A DNA stretch of 64,000 nt from Anaerolineae bacterium (GCA_027494055.1 JAOSJO010000001.1:558001-622000); one strand, 5' to 3'. Positions 36,172-46,065 are shown, numbered from the stretch's first letter. Made by a program: numbers and translations. Notes: generated from the sequence alone by a model not told the origin.

Positions 36172-37808
36172 CTACCGGTTGAACGCCACGCTGGCGGCGA
36201 TGGCGCGCACCGTCGGCTCCACCGCTTCCAGGTCGCCCGGCGCGAAGTAGGCGGACATGATGCTGACGATCCCCTCGCGCGGTTCCAGGATGAGGAAGAT
36301 CACGCCGTTGTCTGCGAACGCACCCGCGACGCGCGCCGCGTCGCGCCCGTCAAGCGAGATCGCCGAAGGCTCCCCAGGCGCATCTCCGGGATACCAGACA
36401 TGTTCGCGACGATGATCTCCAGCATTGCCAGGGGCGTGGGGCCGGTGTCCAGGCCGGCGGCCGGCGGGACCATCATATCGGACGGCCCCCACTGCATGAA
36501 GATCTGCGTCTCGCCCGGCGCGAACGGCTCGTACAGGGTGCGCTGCGCCGCCGCTTCGCTGCTCGCCATGAAGAAGTTGCCGAGTCCCCGCTCGAACGTC
36601 ACCCAGCCGGCCGGATAGGTCAGCGAGACGCCGCTCTCGGAGGCGTAGGTCTCGGTCTCCGGCGATGCGGCCAGCGGCGCGTCGCCCGGCGCGACGGCGC
36701 TCTCGGCGATTGCCAGCAGCGTCGGTTCGAACTGCGCCAGCGCGTCCGCCGCCGTGAACGCGGCCACGCCGATATAATTGCCGTCGCCCAGGCTGACAAT
36801 CGCGATCCAGAAGGCGTTTTCGCCCGGCGCGCCGACCCGGCGCGCAGCCGGTCGGCCGGCGATGGTCAGGTCCTCAACCGCGCCCAGGCCCATTTCTTCG
36901 GCATTCGGTTCGGGGATGAGCGCCGCCAGCAACTCCGCTGGCGTCGCGTCGTCGCCGAAGTCTGCATTGGGGCCGACGAGCAGGTCCGCCGGACCCCCGA
37001 TAATCGCGCCGCGCAACTGTCCGGGCGCGAAGGCGTCCTCCGTGTCGATGCTGAGCGCGTCGGCGTCGCTGGCGAACTCGCCGCCGTCTGGTCCGGTCAT
37101 CTGAAAGGGCCAGCCAGCGGGGAGGCGGAAGCGGAAGTTGCTCCCGAAGGTGTGCGTTTCCGTCAGCGGGAGGGCCTCGCCCGGCGGGAGGGGCGTCGGC
37201 GTGGGCAGGACAGCGACCTCCGCGCCGTCCGCGAGGCCGGCCGCGCTCGCCGCGATGGCCGTGATCGTCGCGTCGAGCGCCGCCAGTTCGCCGCTGGCGG
37301 TCACGGCGATGACGTTGCCGAAGTGGCCCTCGCCCGCGTCGAACATGAACACGCGCACGTCATTGCCCTCGAAGGTCCCTTCGGCGCGCGCTCCGGCAAC
37401 CGCGCCGAAGGCCAGCGCAGCGACCTCGCCCAGTTCGACGTTGTCAGGCGCGTCCGCGATGTAAGCCCGCAACACCTGCGCCGGCGTGGGGTTAGGCGCG
37501 CGCGCCTCGATGCCGGGGGCCAACGCGTCGGCGGTGTCCCACGCCACCGCGACCATCACATCGCCCGGCGCAAGGGCCGACGCGGTGGCGGCGTCGAGCA
37601 GGTCGGGGTTGTTGGTAAGCTGTACGTGGTCGTCGGATTGTTCCACCGCCGTCCACCCTTCCGGATAGCGGAAGGTGAAGCCGCTCGCGGTGGTGAAGGT
37701 CTCGGTCAGCGCGGGCGGCGCTTCTGGCTCCTGGGCCGCTGCGCCCACGGGCGCGGCAATCAGGCCGGCAAGCGCCGCGATTGCGAGTAAGGTCCGGCAA
37801 CGATGCAT
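36172..37808 (-). CDS. Secreted protein with three PsbP/DUF1795-like repeats (frameshifted)
   Basis: An exported protein of about 545 residues; signal peptide MHRCRTLLAIAALAGLIAAP, cleavage near AAAQ. Three tandem domains of about 165 residues follow. Each begins with an aromatic strand and a conserved PxGW: LTETFTTASGFTFRYPEGW, LTETHTFGSNFRFRLPAGW and TETYASESGVSLTYPAGW. This pattern resembles the PsbP/DUF1795 fold, which occurs in exported proteins of unknown function. The start ATG at 37808 has AGGAGG eight bases upstream. A break in the run 36372-36375 is repaired by one base (RLGEPSAISLDGRDA). No enzymatic motif is visible. Confidence 0.78.
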
Positions 37809-37901
37809 CACATAACCTCCTGATGAGAATCCCACGCGCCGCCTTTTTCGTGCAGACCGCGCGCTTCATTCCGGTCTGGCGCTTGCCCATGTGACCCGGA
37901 C

Positions 37902-37927
37902 AAAAAAGGGCGCGATGGGCGCGCCCC
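37902..37927 (-). terminator. Intrinsic terminator of the propeller protein gene at 37955
   Basis: On the minus strand, GGGGCGCGCCCATCGCGCCC forms a stem of seven GC pairs followed by TTTTTT, starting 27 bp after the stop codon. Confidence 0.8.
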
Positions 37928-37954
37928 TAGTATAGAAAGACTCCGCTGTGGTTG

Positions 37955-39235
37955 CTACTGCCCAAGGGCCGGGAAAGGGTTGAGGCCCGGCGCGGCCGGC
38001 ATCTCGCTGCTCCACACCAGGTCCCAGCCGGGCTGGGAGGCGTCCTCCCACAGCAGCCGCGACTCCAGCGCGGTTCCACCGTCTACGAAGCGGTGATAGT
38101 AGAGCTGCGCCTGCGACAGCGGCGGGTCGCCGCCCAGGAATTCGAGCTGGAGGAAGGCGTAGCCCTCCGGCGCGCCCACCAGCCGCTGCACGCGCTCCGC
38201 CGGCGCCGACAGCTTCACCGCCGCACCGGCCCGGTCCAGGGCCACCCACTCGGTCGGCGCGCTGTCCGTCTCCGGGTTGTACGCGCCGACTATCAGCACC
38301 GCTACGCGCCGCCCGTTGTCGATGAACGTCGATCCGATCAGGCTCGTGGGCTGGTGGAAGATCGGGTAGCGGTCGCCGGCCATGTTCGCGTACATCACCA
38401 CGTTAAGCGGCCCGATCGGCATTGGCGGCTGCACGCTCGGCCGGCTCTGGTCCAGCGTGAGCCAGACGGTCTCGCCGGTCGCGTCGAGGGTGTCCAGCCC
38501 CGTCTTTCCGTAGGCGTCGACGGGCGCGACCGTCTCCGATCCGAGGATCCAGTGATAGGCCTCGGCGTCGGTCACGCCGCCGGTACCCCACGGGACGAGC
38601 GCAAACACGAGCACGTCGTTGTTGAAGTACCGCACGAGCGGTATGAAGGCGCGCGGCTCCGTGCTCCCGTAGGGCGAGAGCGCCGCGACCGCGGGCGCGT
38701 CTGAGGTCAGGCGGTGCTCGACCTCGCCGGTGTCCAGGTTCAAGACCCGCAGCTCCCAGATCGGGCGCGTATCGTCGGCGGGGCGGTTGGGGTCGCCGGG
38801 GAAGTAGTTGACCACGCCGACGGCCAGCAGCGCGGCGTTACCCTGGTTGAAGGCGTCAGGGCTGGCGTCGCAGCCGCTCACCTGGCCCAGCTCGTAATAG
38901 GCCAGGTCGGCCTGGCCGTAGATGTCGAGCACGCGCACGCTCGTGAGGTCGTCGCGCCTCATGCAGAGGGCGACCCGCCCCCCGTCCGCCGAGAAGGCGC
39001 GCGGCGTGCCCTGGAGCGTCGCGCCGGCGGGCATGGGGATCGGGAAGCGCTCGACCCGCCCGTCCTGGTGGACGCGCGCCAGCTCCGGGGCCGGTGGGGA
39101 CGACAGCGCGTCGTCGGCGTACAGCCACGCCGACCACAGGCCGCCGGCCTCGGCGGGCGCGCCGACCCCCGGCGTGGCGGGCAGCAGCGCGGCGGCAATT
39201 ACGGTAAGAAATACGACAGCACGTCGGTGAAACAT
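37955..39235 (-). CDS. Secreted beta-propeller-like protein of unknown function
   Basis: A 426-residue exported protein with signal peptide MFHRRAVVFLTVIAAALLPA (cleavage near GVGA). Repeated strand patterns (RVLDIYGQADLAYYEL, ELRVLNLDTGEVEHRL, VWLTLDQSRPSV, RRVAVLIVGAYNPET) suggest a beta-propeller of the TolB/WD40-like class, but clear WSPDG motifs are missing. Two cysteines are close (near residues 92 and 120). No active-site motif is seen. It is transcribed toward its own strong terminator and forms a single-gene unit; the 120 bp before it hold no clear promoter. Confidence 0.7.
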   Translation of the reverse strand: MFHRRAVVFLTVIAAALLPATPGVGAPAEAGGLWSAWLYADDALSSPPAPELARVHQDGRVERFPIPMPAGATLQGTPRAFSADGGRVALCMRRDDLTSVRVLDIYGQADLAYYELGQVSGCDASPDAFNQGNAALLAVGVVNYFPGDPNRPADDTRPIWELRVLNLDTGEVEHRLTSDAPAVAALSPYGSTEPRAFIPLVRYFNNDVLVFALVPWGTGGVTDAEAYHWILGSETVAPVDAYGKTGLDTLDATGETVWLTLDQSRPSVQPPMPIGPLNVVMYANMAGDRYPIFHQPTSLIGSTFIDNGRRVAVLIVGAYNPETDSAPTEWVALDRAGAAVKLSAPAERVQRLVGAPEGYAFLQLEFLGGDPPLSQAQLYYHRFVDGGTALESRLLWEDASQPGWDLVWSSEMPAAPGLNPFPALGQ

Positions 39236-39358
39236 CTCCTTCGGACTCCTTAAGAAGAAACAGCGCCAGGCGCGCCGTCATGCGCGTCTGTCACCGACAG
39301 TGTAGCCGCTGGGTGTTGCAGGGGTGTCACGCGGATGTGGCGAACCGGAGACAGGCTG

Positions 39359-40557
39359 TCACTGTTCTGAAACAGCGCCGGCCTCTGCGCGCCCGCCGAA
39401 GCGCCACACGACGATAATCAGCGCGGCGCCGAACATCAACACAGGCACGACGAGGCGGACGTCGATCACCAGCGCCACGAACGAGGCGGCATAGACCATC
39501 AGCGCCAGGGTGTGCAGGATCACGCGTGCGGCGCTGCGCTGCGTCAGCAGGCGCAGAACAACCTCGGCCAGCAGGCTCAGCACCAGCCACAGGCCGATTG
39601 CGACGCCCAGGTTGCCGTAGTGGATGCGGGCGTCCTCAACCCCCGGTTGCGGTAGGCGATGAGGGTCAGGAGGCCAATGCCGGTGAGCGTCCCCGCCAGC
39701 ACGAATGCGGTCAGCCAGTTGGGCCGGAACTGCCACATGTTCGAGTCGCGCGGGATGCCACGCATGGTCAGCCAGTGCGCCAGCGTCACAACCGCCGCGC
39801 CGACGAACACGACGAGCGGCACCAGGCCTGGGTTGATCTTGATCCACACGCCGACCGCCGTGTACGCGAACAGCACGATCAGACGCCACGTGACCTGGCT
39901 GAACCGGCGCGGCCTCACGTCTTTGAACACGAGGTGCAGCACGATCTCAATCGCCAGGCACGCCCCCACCCAGACGCCCAGCGCGAGGTCGAGGTCGTCC
40001 CAGGCGATGAGCGGGCGGGCGGCGTCCCTGCCGCGCCACGCGGCGTAGAACAGCAGCCCCCCACCGATGAAGCCCGCGCCGGCCACGAGGAACGTGTGCC
40101 AGCCTATCCCCAGGCGCGTGAGCAGGACATCCCGGATGTCGATGCGGGCGCGGATGACGAAAAACCCCAGCATCCACACCAGCAGCCCGGCGTCGATGGC
40201 GACGAAGCAGATGAACAGGCCCACGTCGAAGAGGCCGCCGACCCCAAGCGACAGCGCCACGATGCCGGCGATGAAGGTAAAATACGGGGAGACGGCCTGC
40301 GCGAAGAAGGGCCACAGCACGACCCGGATGGCCGTATCGACCAGCAGCAGCGCGCCGGCCCCGGCCAGCATCCAGGAGAGGAGGTTGTTGAAGCCGATCA
40401 GCGCGCCTTTGACATCGCGGTTGAGCCAGGCAATGAGGAACAGAACCCCGCCGCCCGCAAGCATCAACGCCAGGGTGATGGCGGCGAGCGGGTCGATCAG
40501 GCCCAGTATCTGCCCGCCGAGGCTGCGGCGCGGCTGTCCTTCTTCAGACGATGCCAT
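39359..40557 (-). CDS. Polytopic membrane protein of unknown function (frameshifted)
   Basis: An integral membrane protein of about 400 residues with roughly ten hydrophobic helices, including LAAITLALMLAGGGVLFLIA, FTFIAGIVALSLGVGGLFDV, TWRLIVLFAYTAVGVWI and, after the break, LGVAIGLWLVLSLLAEVVL. The aromatic and Arg residues between helices (DIRDVLLTRLGIGWH, DVRPRRFSQVTWR) resemble the DUF5671-like membrane proteins, but I cannot assign a family with certainty. The frame breaks in the C run 39640-39644; one extra base continues AYRNRGVEDARIHYGNLG. It is a single-gene unit, and its end is close to the stop of nothing recognisable. Confidence 0.7.
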
Positions 40558-40692
40558 TGGTGCGCCAGACCCTCAACTTTTTTACGATCCGCTTGCAGCA
40601 TACCACATATGGCAGTTGGCTCAAAGTCGTTATGAGGGCGCTATGTCGTGGATAAGCAGAAGGCGGCTGCCCATAGCTGGCAGCCGCCGAGG

Positions 40693-40775
40693 TGGGCCGG
40701 GCAGGACTCGAACCTGCGAAGGCGTCTGCCAGCGGATTTACAGTCCGCCCCCTTTGCCACTCGGGACACCGACCC
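40693..40775 (-). tRNA. tRNA-Tyr (GTA)
   Basis: An 83-nt tRNA with a class II long variable arm. Acceptor stem: GGGTCGG pairs with CCGGCCC. Anticodon GTA sits in CGGACTGTAAATCCG. The T loop is TTCGAGT. The discriminator is A, and CCA is only partly encoded (ACC then T). Confidence 0.95.
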
Positions 40776-40797
40776 ATGTTTGGATGATTTTTTAAGG

Positions 40798-40870
40798 AGC
40801 CGACGATGGGAATTGAACCCATAACCTACGCTTTACAAGAGCGTTGCTCTGCCTGTTGAGCTACGTCGGC
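40798..40870 (-). tRNA. tRNA-Thr (TGT)
   Basis: A 73-nt cloverleaf, first in the pair and 22 bp from tRNA-Tyr. Acceptor stem GCCGACG pairs with CGTCGGC; D arm AGCTCAACAGGCAGAGC; anticodon TGT in CTCTTGTAAAG; T loop TTCAATTC. Transcription of the pair runs from right to left. Confidence 0.95.
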
Positions 40871-41034
40871 GCGTGGATGAAATTATAACACGCGCAACAG
40901 GCGTTCTCAACAGGCAGCGCGATCTTGCGCGGAATTTTACCGCGCCCGGTTGGGTTGTCAAGGCGGCGCGCTCTTCCCATCCCGCCGGTTCTTGGCTATA
41001 GTTGGTACCCTATCCAGCAACTAGGAGTGCACTC

Positions 41035-41610
41035 ATGCTCGATATCCCCGGCTACTTCGCTGTGCTGGCCGACATCGTGACGCGCATCCCGGAAGCGCAG
41101 GTGGCCGCCGCCACCGCCCTCCTCCAGGCGGCCTACCAGGCAGACCAGACCATCTACGTGATCGGCAACGGCCAGAGCGCCACCACCGCCAGCGCGTTCG
41201 CCCTCGACCTGACCAAGGGCACTTCCGGGCCTTACCGGCGCTTTCGCGTCATGTCGCTGTGCGACAACAACGCCGCGCTGACGGCGTGGGCCAACGACGT
41301 GGACTACGAATCGGTGTTCAGCGAGCAGTTACGCGCGCTGTTCCGCCCCGGCGACCTGCTTGTCGCGATCAGCGCCAGCGGCAACTCGCCCAACGTGCTC
41401 AGGGCCGCCGAGGACGTGCGCGGGGCGGGGGGCAAAATCCTCGCGATGACGGGGTTCGGCGGCGGCCGGCTGAGCGAAATCGCCGACGCGGCGATTGTGA
41501 TCCCAAGCGACGACTATGGGCACGTCGAGACGGCCCATATCGGCATCACGCACTACTGGGTGGATACGCTCCGCGCGTGGCTCAGAGAAGGCGCGGGCGC
41601 AGCGGTCTGA
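41035..41610 (+). CDS. SIS-domain phosphosugar isomerase, GmhA-like
   Basis: A 191-residue single-SIS-domain protein of the phosphoheptose isomerase type, which interconverts phosphorylated sugars. The phosphate-binding Ser-rich loops are visible: GNGQSATTASAFALDL near residue 45 and ISASGNSPNVLRAAE near 112. LCDNNAALTAWANDVDYESVF matches the GmhA segment between them. The start is ATG 41035 behind TAGGAG; a weak promoter (TTCCCA, 17 bp, TATAGT at 40997-41002) precedes it. There is no heptose or LPS pathway nearby, so the physiological sugar is unclear. Confidence 0.85.
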   Translation: MLDIPGYFAVLADIVTRIPEAQVAAATALLQAAYQADQTIYVIGNGQSATTASAFALDLTKGTSGPYRRFRVMSLCDNNAALTAWANDVDYESVFSEQLRALFRPGDLLVAISASGNSPNVLRAAEDVRGAGGKILAMTGFGGGRLSEIADAAIVIPSDDYGHVETAHIGITHYWVDTLRAWLREGAGAAV

Positions 41611-41615
41611 GGGCG

Positions 41616-42067
41616 CTAGCGGTCGAGGGCGACGTGCGCGGTGAGCGGCTCGGCGGGCGCGCCCCGCGCCAGCAGGCGCGCCAGGTAGGGGCGCAGCGCG
41701 ATGAGCGACAGCCCGGCTCCAAGCGCGATGCCCCCAGCGCGCCGACCAGCTTCACCGAGGCCGGCACCTGGACGGGCGCGCGCAGCCAGGTTCGCGGCGC
41801 AAACAGGGCGACGCCGGCCGGTTTGCCGACAAGCTCGCGCTTGAGCTGGCGGACGAAGCGGGCGTTGGGTTCCACGGGGACCATCACCGCGTAGAGCCGG
41901 CGCGCCAGGTACAGCAGATCGCGCGCGGCAGCGTACACGGCGACAAGCGCGCCGGTGGGGTCGTCGCCGTGCAGCAGGGCGTCCACGTGCGCGGCAAGGA
42001 TGTCTTCCAAAGTCTCCTGGGTCATGCTCTCGCCCATGTGCGGGTCCCTCAACACCATCGTCCTCAT
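41616..42067 (-). CDS. One-TM protein translationally coupled to the ECF sigma factor (frameshifted)
   Basis: A protein of about 150 residues. The cytoplasmic helical N-terminus (ETLEDILAAHVDALLHGDDP, then VYAAARDLLYLARRLYAVMV) is followed by a region of mixed character and one TM helix near the C-terminus. Adding one base in the run 41731-41735 gives VGALGGIALGAGLSLIALRP and a stop at 41616. The start overlaps the sigma factor stop (TGATG), so translation is coupled. Position, size and topology fit an anti-sigma-like regulator, but no zinc-binding HxxxCxxC motif is present, so this is an inference. Confidence 0.65.
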
Positions 42068-42732
42068 CAGCGGCGGCGCAACCAGCGCCGCGCCGGTTTC
42101 TTTTCCGGCTGTTCTTCCAAAGCGCCCTCCGGCGCGTGCGCGCCCAGCTCCTCGCGGAGCGCGGCGAGCGTCCGGTGGTAGAGCGACTTGACCGCGCCTT
42201 CGGTGCGCCCCATGATCTCGCCGATCTCGGCGTTCGACAGCCGGTCGACGAACTTCAGGATCAGGAGCTGCTGCCGGTCTTCCGGCAGGCGGCGCAGCGC
42301 CTCCAGCAGCATCTCCTCGTCGCCCAGGCGTTCGGCGGCAGCCTCCGGGGCCTCCGCCGGGTGGCTCGACGGCACGAATTCGTCAAGCGGCACGATGTTG
42401 CGCCGGCTCCGGTCGCGGTGCCAGTTGGCGACCAGGTTGTGCGCGATGCGATAGAGCCATGCCGAAAACGGCACGCCGCGCTCGTCGTAGTTTTCAATGT
42501 GCCCCAGCGCCCGGTGAAAGACCTGCGCCGTCAGGTCTTCGGCGTCCTGGTGGTTGCCCGTCCGGTAATAGACGTAATTGTAAATCCGCCTGACGTAGAT
42601 CGCGTACAGCGCGCCAAACGCCTCGCGGTCGTGCTTTGCCTGGACCACCAGCGCCGCGATGTCCTCGTGCGTGCGACTGTCGTCAGGCGCGCGGTCGTCG
42701 TCGAGCGCGCGATCGTTATCGAGCGCCGTCAT
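42067..42732 (-). CDS. ECF RNA polymerase sigma factor
   Basis: A 221-residue extracytoplasmic-function sigma factor. Region 2 includes FGALYAIYVRRIYNYVYYRT and DAEDLTAQVFHRALGHI near residues 40-80, with the aromatic WLYRIAHNLVANWHRDRSRR of region 2.4 near 100. Region 4 ends LSNAEIGEIMGRTEGAVKSL, its recognition helix, near 180. An acidic N-terminal tail (DNDRALDDDRAP) and a basic C-terminus (KKPARRWLRRR) frame it. The start is taken as ATG 42732; a GTG at 42744 is possible. An extended -10 (TGCTATACT) lies upstream at 42782-42790. Confidence 0.93.
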   Translation of the reverse strand: MTALDNDRALDDDRAPDDSRTHEDIAALVVQAKHDREAFGALYAIYVRRIYNYVYYRTGNHQDAEDLTAQVFHRALGHIENYDERGVPFSAWLYRIAHNLVANWHRDRSRRNIVPLDEFVPSSHPAEAPEAAAERLGDEEMLLEALRRLPEDRQQLLILKFVDRLSNAEIGEIMGRTEGAVKSLYHRTLAALREELGAHAPEGALEEQPEKKPARRWLRRR

Positions 42733-42781
42733 GGGATAAAACACCCCTCATGCTGGATGGTTGCGGGCGAATAGTGCCGCG

Positions 42782-42821
42782 AGTATAGCAGGTTTGCGCA
42801 GTTTACAGCATAATCCATAAT
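42782..42821. promoter_or_regulatory. Divergent promoters of the sigma factor and sulfatase genes
   Basis: Minus strand: extended -10 TGCTATACT (42790-42782) for the sigma factor. Plus strand: TTGCGC (42794-42799), a 16-bp spacer and CATAAT (42816-42821) for the sulfatase. The two elements touch within 40 bp, so polymerase binding at one may compete with the other. Confidence 0.5.
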
Positions 42822-42892
42822 GGACGGCAGGCGGCACGGCAGCCGCCGCCGCGCCCGCTGCATTCGCACCGCACACAAAGGACCACGCCAGG

Positions 42893-44351
42893 ATGCGCAT
42901 TCTGTACATTGACATCGACTCGCAGCGCCCTGACCACCTGGGCTGCTACGGCTACCACCGCGATACCAGCCCCAACATTGACCAGATCGCCGCCGAGGGT
43001 GTGCGCTTCGAGAACTGCTACGCCTCCGACGCGCCCTGCCTCCCCAGCCGTACCGCGCTGTTCTCCGGGCGGTTTGGCATCCACAACGGGGTGGTGGGGC
43101 ACGGCGGCACGGCGGCGGACCCGTTCGTCGAGGGGACGGGCCGCGGCTTCAAGTCAACGCTCGGCCTGACCAGTTGGATGCACGCGCTGCGCCGTGCCGG
43201 CCACCGCACCGTGACCGTCAGCCCCTTCGGCGAGCGCCACTCGGCGTGGCACTGGTACGCCAACTTCTCCGAGGTCTATAATCCCGGCAGGAGCGGCCTG
43301 GAGCGCGCCGACGAGATTTCGCCCCCGGCCATCGACTGGATCAGGCGCAACGCCAGGGACGAGAATTGGTTCCTGCACGTCAACCTTTGGGACCCGCACA
43401 CCCCCTACCGCGCGCCCGCCGACTTCGGCGACCCCTTTGCGGAGACACCGCTGCCGGCGTGGCTCACCGAGGCGGTGCGCCAGGTGCACTGGGCGGGCGG
43501 CGGCCCGCACTCCGCACAGGAGATCATGGGTTACGCGCCCATGGTCTTCGATGCGTATCCCCGGCAGCCGGTGCAGGCCGACCTCGATGGCGGCGGTGCG
43601 CGCCATGTTCGACGGCTACGATACCGGCGTGCGCTACGCCGACACGCACATCGGCTACATCCTCAACGCGCTGGCCGACGCAGGCGTGCTCGAAGAGACG
43701 GCGATCATCATCGCCGCCGACCACGGAGAGAACCTCGGCGAGCTGAACATCTACGGCGACCACCACACCGCCGACGACCTCACGACGCGCATTCCGCTCA
43801 TCATCCGCTGGCCGGGTGTCGCGCCGCGCGTGTACCGCGGGCTGCACTACCATGTCGATTTCGCGGCGACCGTCATTGAGCTGGCCGGCGGCGAGGTGCC
43901 TGCCAACTGGGACGGCGTCAGCTTCGCGGGCGCGTTCCAGCAGGGCGAGGAGGCCGGCCGCGATTACCTCGTGGTCTCCCAGGGGGCGTGGAGCTGCCAG
44001 CGCGCGGTGCGCTTTGACGACTACCTCTGCATCCGCTCCTACCACGACGGCCATCACCTCTTCCCCGATGTGATGCTCTTCGACCTCGCCAACGACCCGC
44101 ACGAGCAGCACGACCTCGCCCCGGCACGCCCTGACCTGACCGGGCAGGCGGCGGCGCGGCTCGAAGCGTGGTACGCGGAGATGATGCGCACCGCCTCGCA
44201 TCCTCAGGACCCGATGCGGACGGTGCTGGCTGAGGGCGGGCCGTACCACACGCGCGGCGAGCTGCCCGCGTACCTGAAGCGGCTGCGCGAGACAGGTCGC
44301 ACCGCCTGGGCGGAGCGGCTGGCCGCGACCCACCCGGACGAGGCCTCATGA
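42893..44351 (+). CDS. Formylglycine-dependent sulfatase (frameshifted)
   Basis: A type I sulfatase of about 486 residues that removes sulfate esters from sulfated sugars. The N-terminal metal site is [15 protein letters not shown]. The modification motif [11 protein letters not shown] near residue 50 has the Cys to be oxidised to formylglycine (C-x-P-S-R). DPHTPY near 165 and the second metal site [18 protein letters not shown] near 285 complete the active centre. No signal peptide is seen, so the enzyme seems cytoplasmic. The frame breaks near 43582; a one-base change restores [18 protein letters not shown]. The stop overlaps the next start by 4 bp. The maturase that makes formylglycine is encoded 1.8 kb downstream. 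Confidence 0.92.
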
Positions 44352-44959
44352 CCCACACCTACACGCCTCACCCCGACCTGCACGCGCGCGGCAGCGTCTA
44401 CCGGACCGGCATCCCCGGCCTGTTCTACATCGCGCACCAGCCCAACGCCGACGCGCGCGGCTTCTTTCTGGAAGTCGCCGCCATCGACGACATTGAGGGC
44501 GCGTGGGGGCGTCCGTTCAGGGTCGTGCAGGTCAACCACTCGCGTTCGGTGCAGAACGTCGTCCGCGGCCTGCACGCCGAGGATTGGAACAAGCTGGTGA
44601 TGGTCGCCTCTGGGGTGGCGTTCTGCGCGCTGGCCGACGTGCGCCCGGCCTCGCCCACGTTCGGCAAAGTCGAGACTTTCTTGCTGGGGCACGGCAGGGA
44701 TGCCGGCGCTGCCGGCGGCGCGCTCTTCATCGAGAGCGGCGTCGCCAACTCGTTCTGCGTGGTCGAGGGGCCGGTCGATTACGTGTACGCGGTGGATAAG
44801 CGGTACACGGACCGCGACCCCAAAGGCGACCAGGCCATCGCGCTCTTCGACCCGGACCTGAACATCCAGTGGCCGATTGACCGCGCGCAGATGATTATCT
44901 CCGAGCGGGACCGGCAGTCGAAGACGCTGCGCGCGCTTTTCCCGGAGCGGTTCGCATAA
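44348..44959 (+). CDS. dTDP-4-dehydrorhamnose 3,5-epimerase-like cupin
   Basis: A 203-residue RmlC-family cupin. The motifs run in order: [13 protein letters not shown] near residue 37, [19 protein letters not shown] near 58 with the general-base His of RGLH, a barrel strand [20 protein letters not shown], and [10 protein letters not shown] near 145 with the Tyr region. It probably epimerises a nucleotide-linked 4-keto sugar. RmlA, RmlB and RmlD are not nearby. The ATG at 44348 overlaps the sulfatase stop (ATGA), so translation is coupled. Confidence 0.88.
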   Translation: MTHTYTPHPDLHARGSVYRTGIPGLFYIAHQPNADARGFFLEVAAIDDIEGAWGRPFRVVQVNHSRSVQNVVRGLHAEDWNKLVMVASGVAFCALADVRPASPTFGKVETFLLGHGRDAGAAGGALFIESGVANSFCVVEGPVDYVYAVDKRYTDRDPKGDQAIALFDPDLNIQWPIDRAQMIISERDRQSKTLRALFPERFA

Positions 44960-44980
44960 GTCAGGCCAGGGAGGCAAGCC

Positions 44981-45784
44981 ATGTGCGTATGTATCGCGGC
45001 AGGGAAGCTCGTCAACACCATCGTCCTCGCGGCGGAGGCCGAACTCAACGGCCGGCGCGTCCACGTGATGGGCTACGAAAACAGGCCGCTGAGCTTCTCC
45101 GGGCCGAACGCGATGATCCTGCCAATCCCTGCGACGCCAGGCACGGTCACGCAGGACGCCCTCATCCCCACTGACGCCTTCCCGCACGTCCTCCAGGACA
45201 TGGCGCGAGCCATCAGGCCGGTGACGCGCGGCTTCTTCCCGAAGTGGCGCGGCGTTCCGGAGGTCGTCGTGTTCGAGCACGGCATCTACACGGTCGTCCT
45301 CGCGCAGCACGCGCGCGCCGTCCCGGATGCGCTGCACCTGGTGCCAGAGGCGAAGCGCCCGCCGCGCAACGCGCCGCTGTTCGATGCCTACGACCGGTGG
45401 TACCCCGACTGGGCGATTGCGGTGTGCTGTTTCGACAACGCCGAGGCTGGGAACGCAAGCCCGATCCTGCTCACCTACGAGCCGGCGCAGCCCGCCTACC
45501 TCTTCGCGCCGGGCCTGGACTGCCACACCGGCGACGTACCCGACCTGTCGGCGACGGTGGCGATCGATCACGCGGTGGTGCTCTCGGCCATCGGCATGGA
45601 GGGGGGTAAGGCGGTGCAGTACACCGACCCCATCCCGGACCATGTGCGCGCCATCCTGCCGGCGCACGTGATCGGCGCGCAGTGGCGGCTGCCGCTCCCC
45701 AATGGCGATTGGCGCACGCCGGTCGATGCAGTGCGCGCCGGCCTGTTCGACGTGCGCGCGCGGGTCGTGCCGCCGTTCGTATAG
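44981..45784 (+). CDS. Conserved-looking hypothetical protein, 267 aa
   Basis: I do not recognise this protein. It begins MCVCIAAGKLVNTIVLAAEA, with a Cys directly after Met and a second Cys two residues on. It continues with VHVMGYENRPLSFSGPNAMI, rich in beta-strand patterns, has paired cysteines near residue 150 (AVCCFDNAEAG) and a CHTGDVPD segment near 187. There is no signal peptide or TM helix. It lies 21 bp after the RmlC-like gene behind GGAGGCAAGCC and is probably in the sulfatase operon. The N-terminal Cys would suit an Ntn-type hydrolase, but no other motif supports that. Confidence 0.7.
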   Translation: MCVCIAAGKLVNTIVLAAEAELNGRRVHVMGYENRPLSFSGPNAMILPIPATPGTVTQDALIPTDAFPHVLQDMARAIRPVTRGFFPKWRGVPEVVVFEHGIYTVVLAQHARAVPDALHLVPEAKRPPRNAPLFDAYDRWYPDWAIAVCCFDNAEAGNASPILLTYEPAQPAYLFAPGLDCHTGDVPDLSATVAIDHAVVLSAIGMEGGKAVQYTDPIPDHVRAILPAHVIGAQWRLPLPNGDWRTPVDAVRAGLFDVRARVVPPFV

Positions 45785-45852
45785 GGGAGCGCCACGCGGC
45801 CTGGACCTAGACGGAATAAACCTGGAGCGGCGCAGCCCGCCACTAACTCGGG

Positions 45853-45900
45853 GGGGCGACCCGCCGGGTCGCCCCTACCGCCAGATGCGGCGATGCCGGG
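45853..45900 (+). repeat. Partial copy of the 201-bp MITE-like element
   Basis: The hairpin GGGGCGACCC/GGGTCGCCCC (45853-45875) is followed by CTACCGCCAGATGCGGCGATG, which matches the inverse of 48752-48768 in the complete 201-bp copy. The ends are missing. Confidence 0.5.
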
Positions 45901-45976
45901 GGGAGCGCGCCACGTCCCCAAATGCGGGCTGTTGAATTATGTGAATTGGCTTGCGCTGGCGCGCTCCTGCACTTTT

Positions 45977-46004
45977 TTGACTCTCGCCGCCCGCTTCTTA
46001 CAAT
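45977..46004 (+). promoter_or_regulatory. Sigma-70 promoter of the sulfatase maturase gene
   Basis: TTGACT (45977-45982), a 16-bp spacer and TACAAT (45999-46004). The start near 46011 gives a 185-nt leader. Confidence 0.6.
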
Positions 46005-46065
46005 CTGAAGTAATGCAGACTTTCCGGTAGAAACCGCGACAGCGTCTGCTGGTGTTGTTCGCGTT

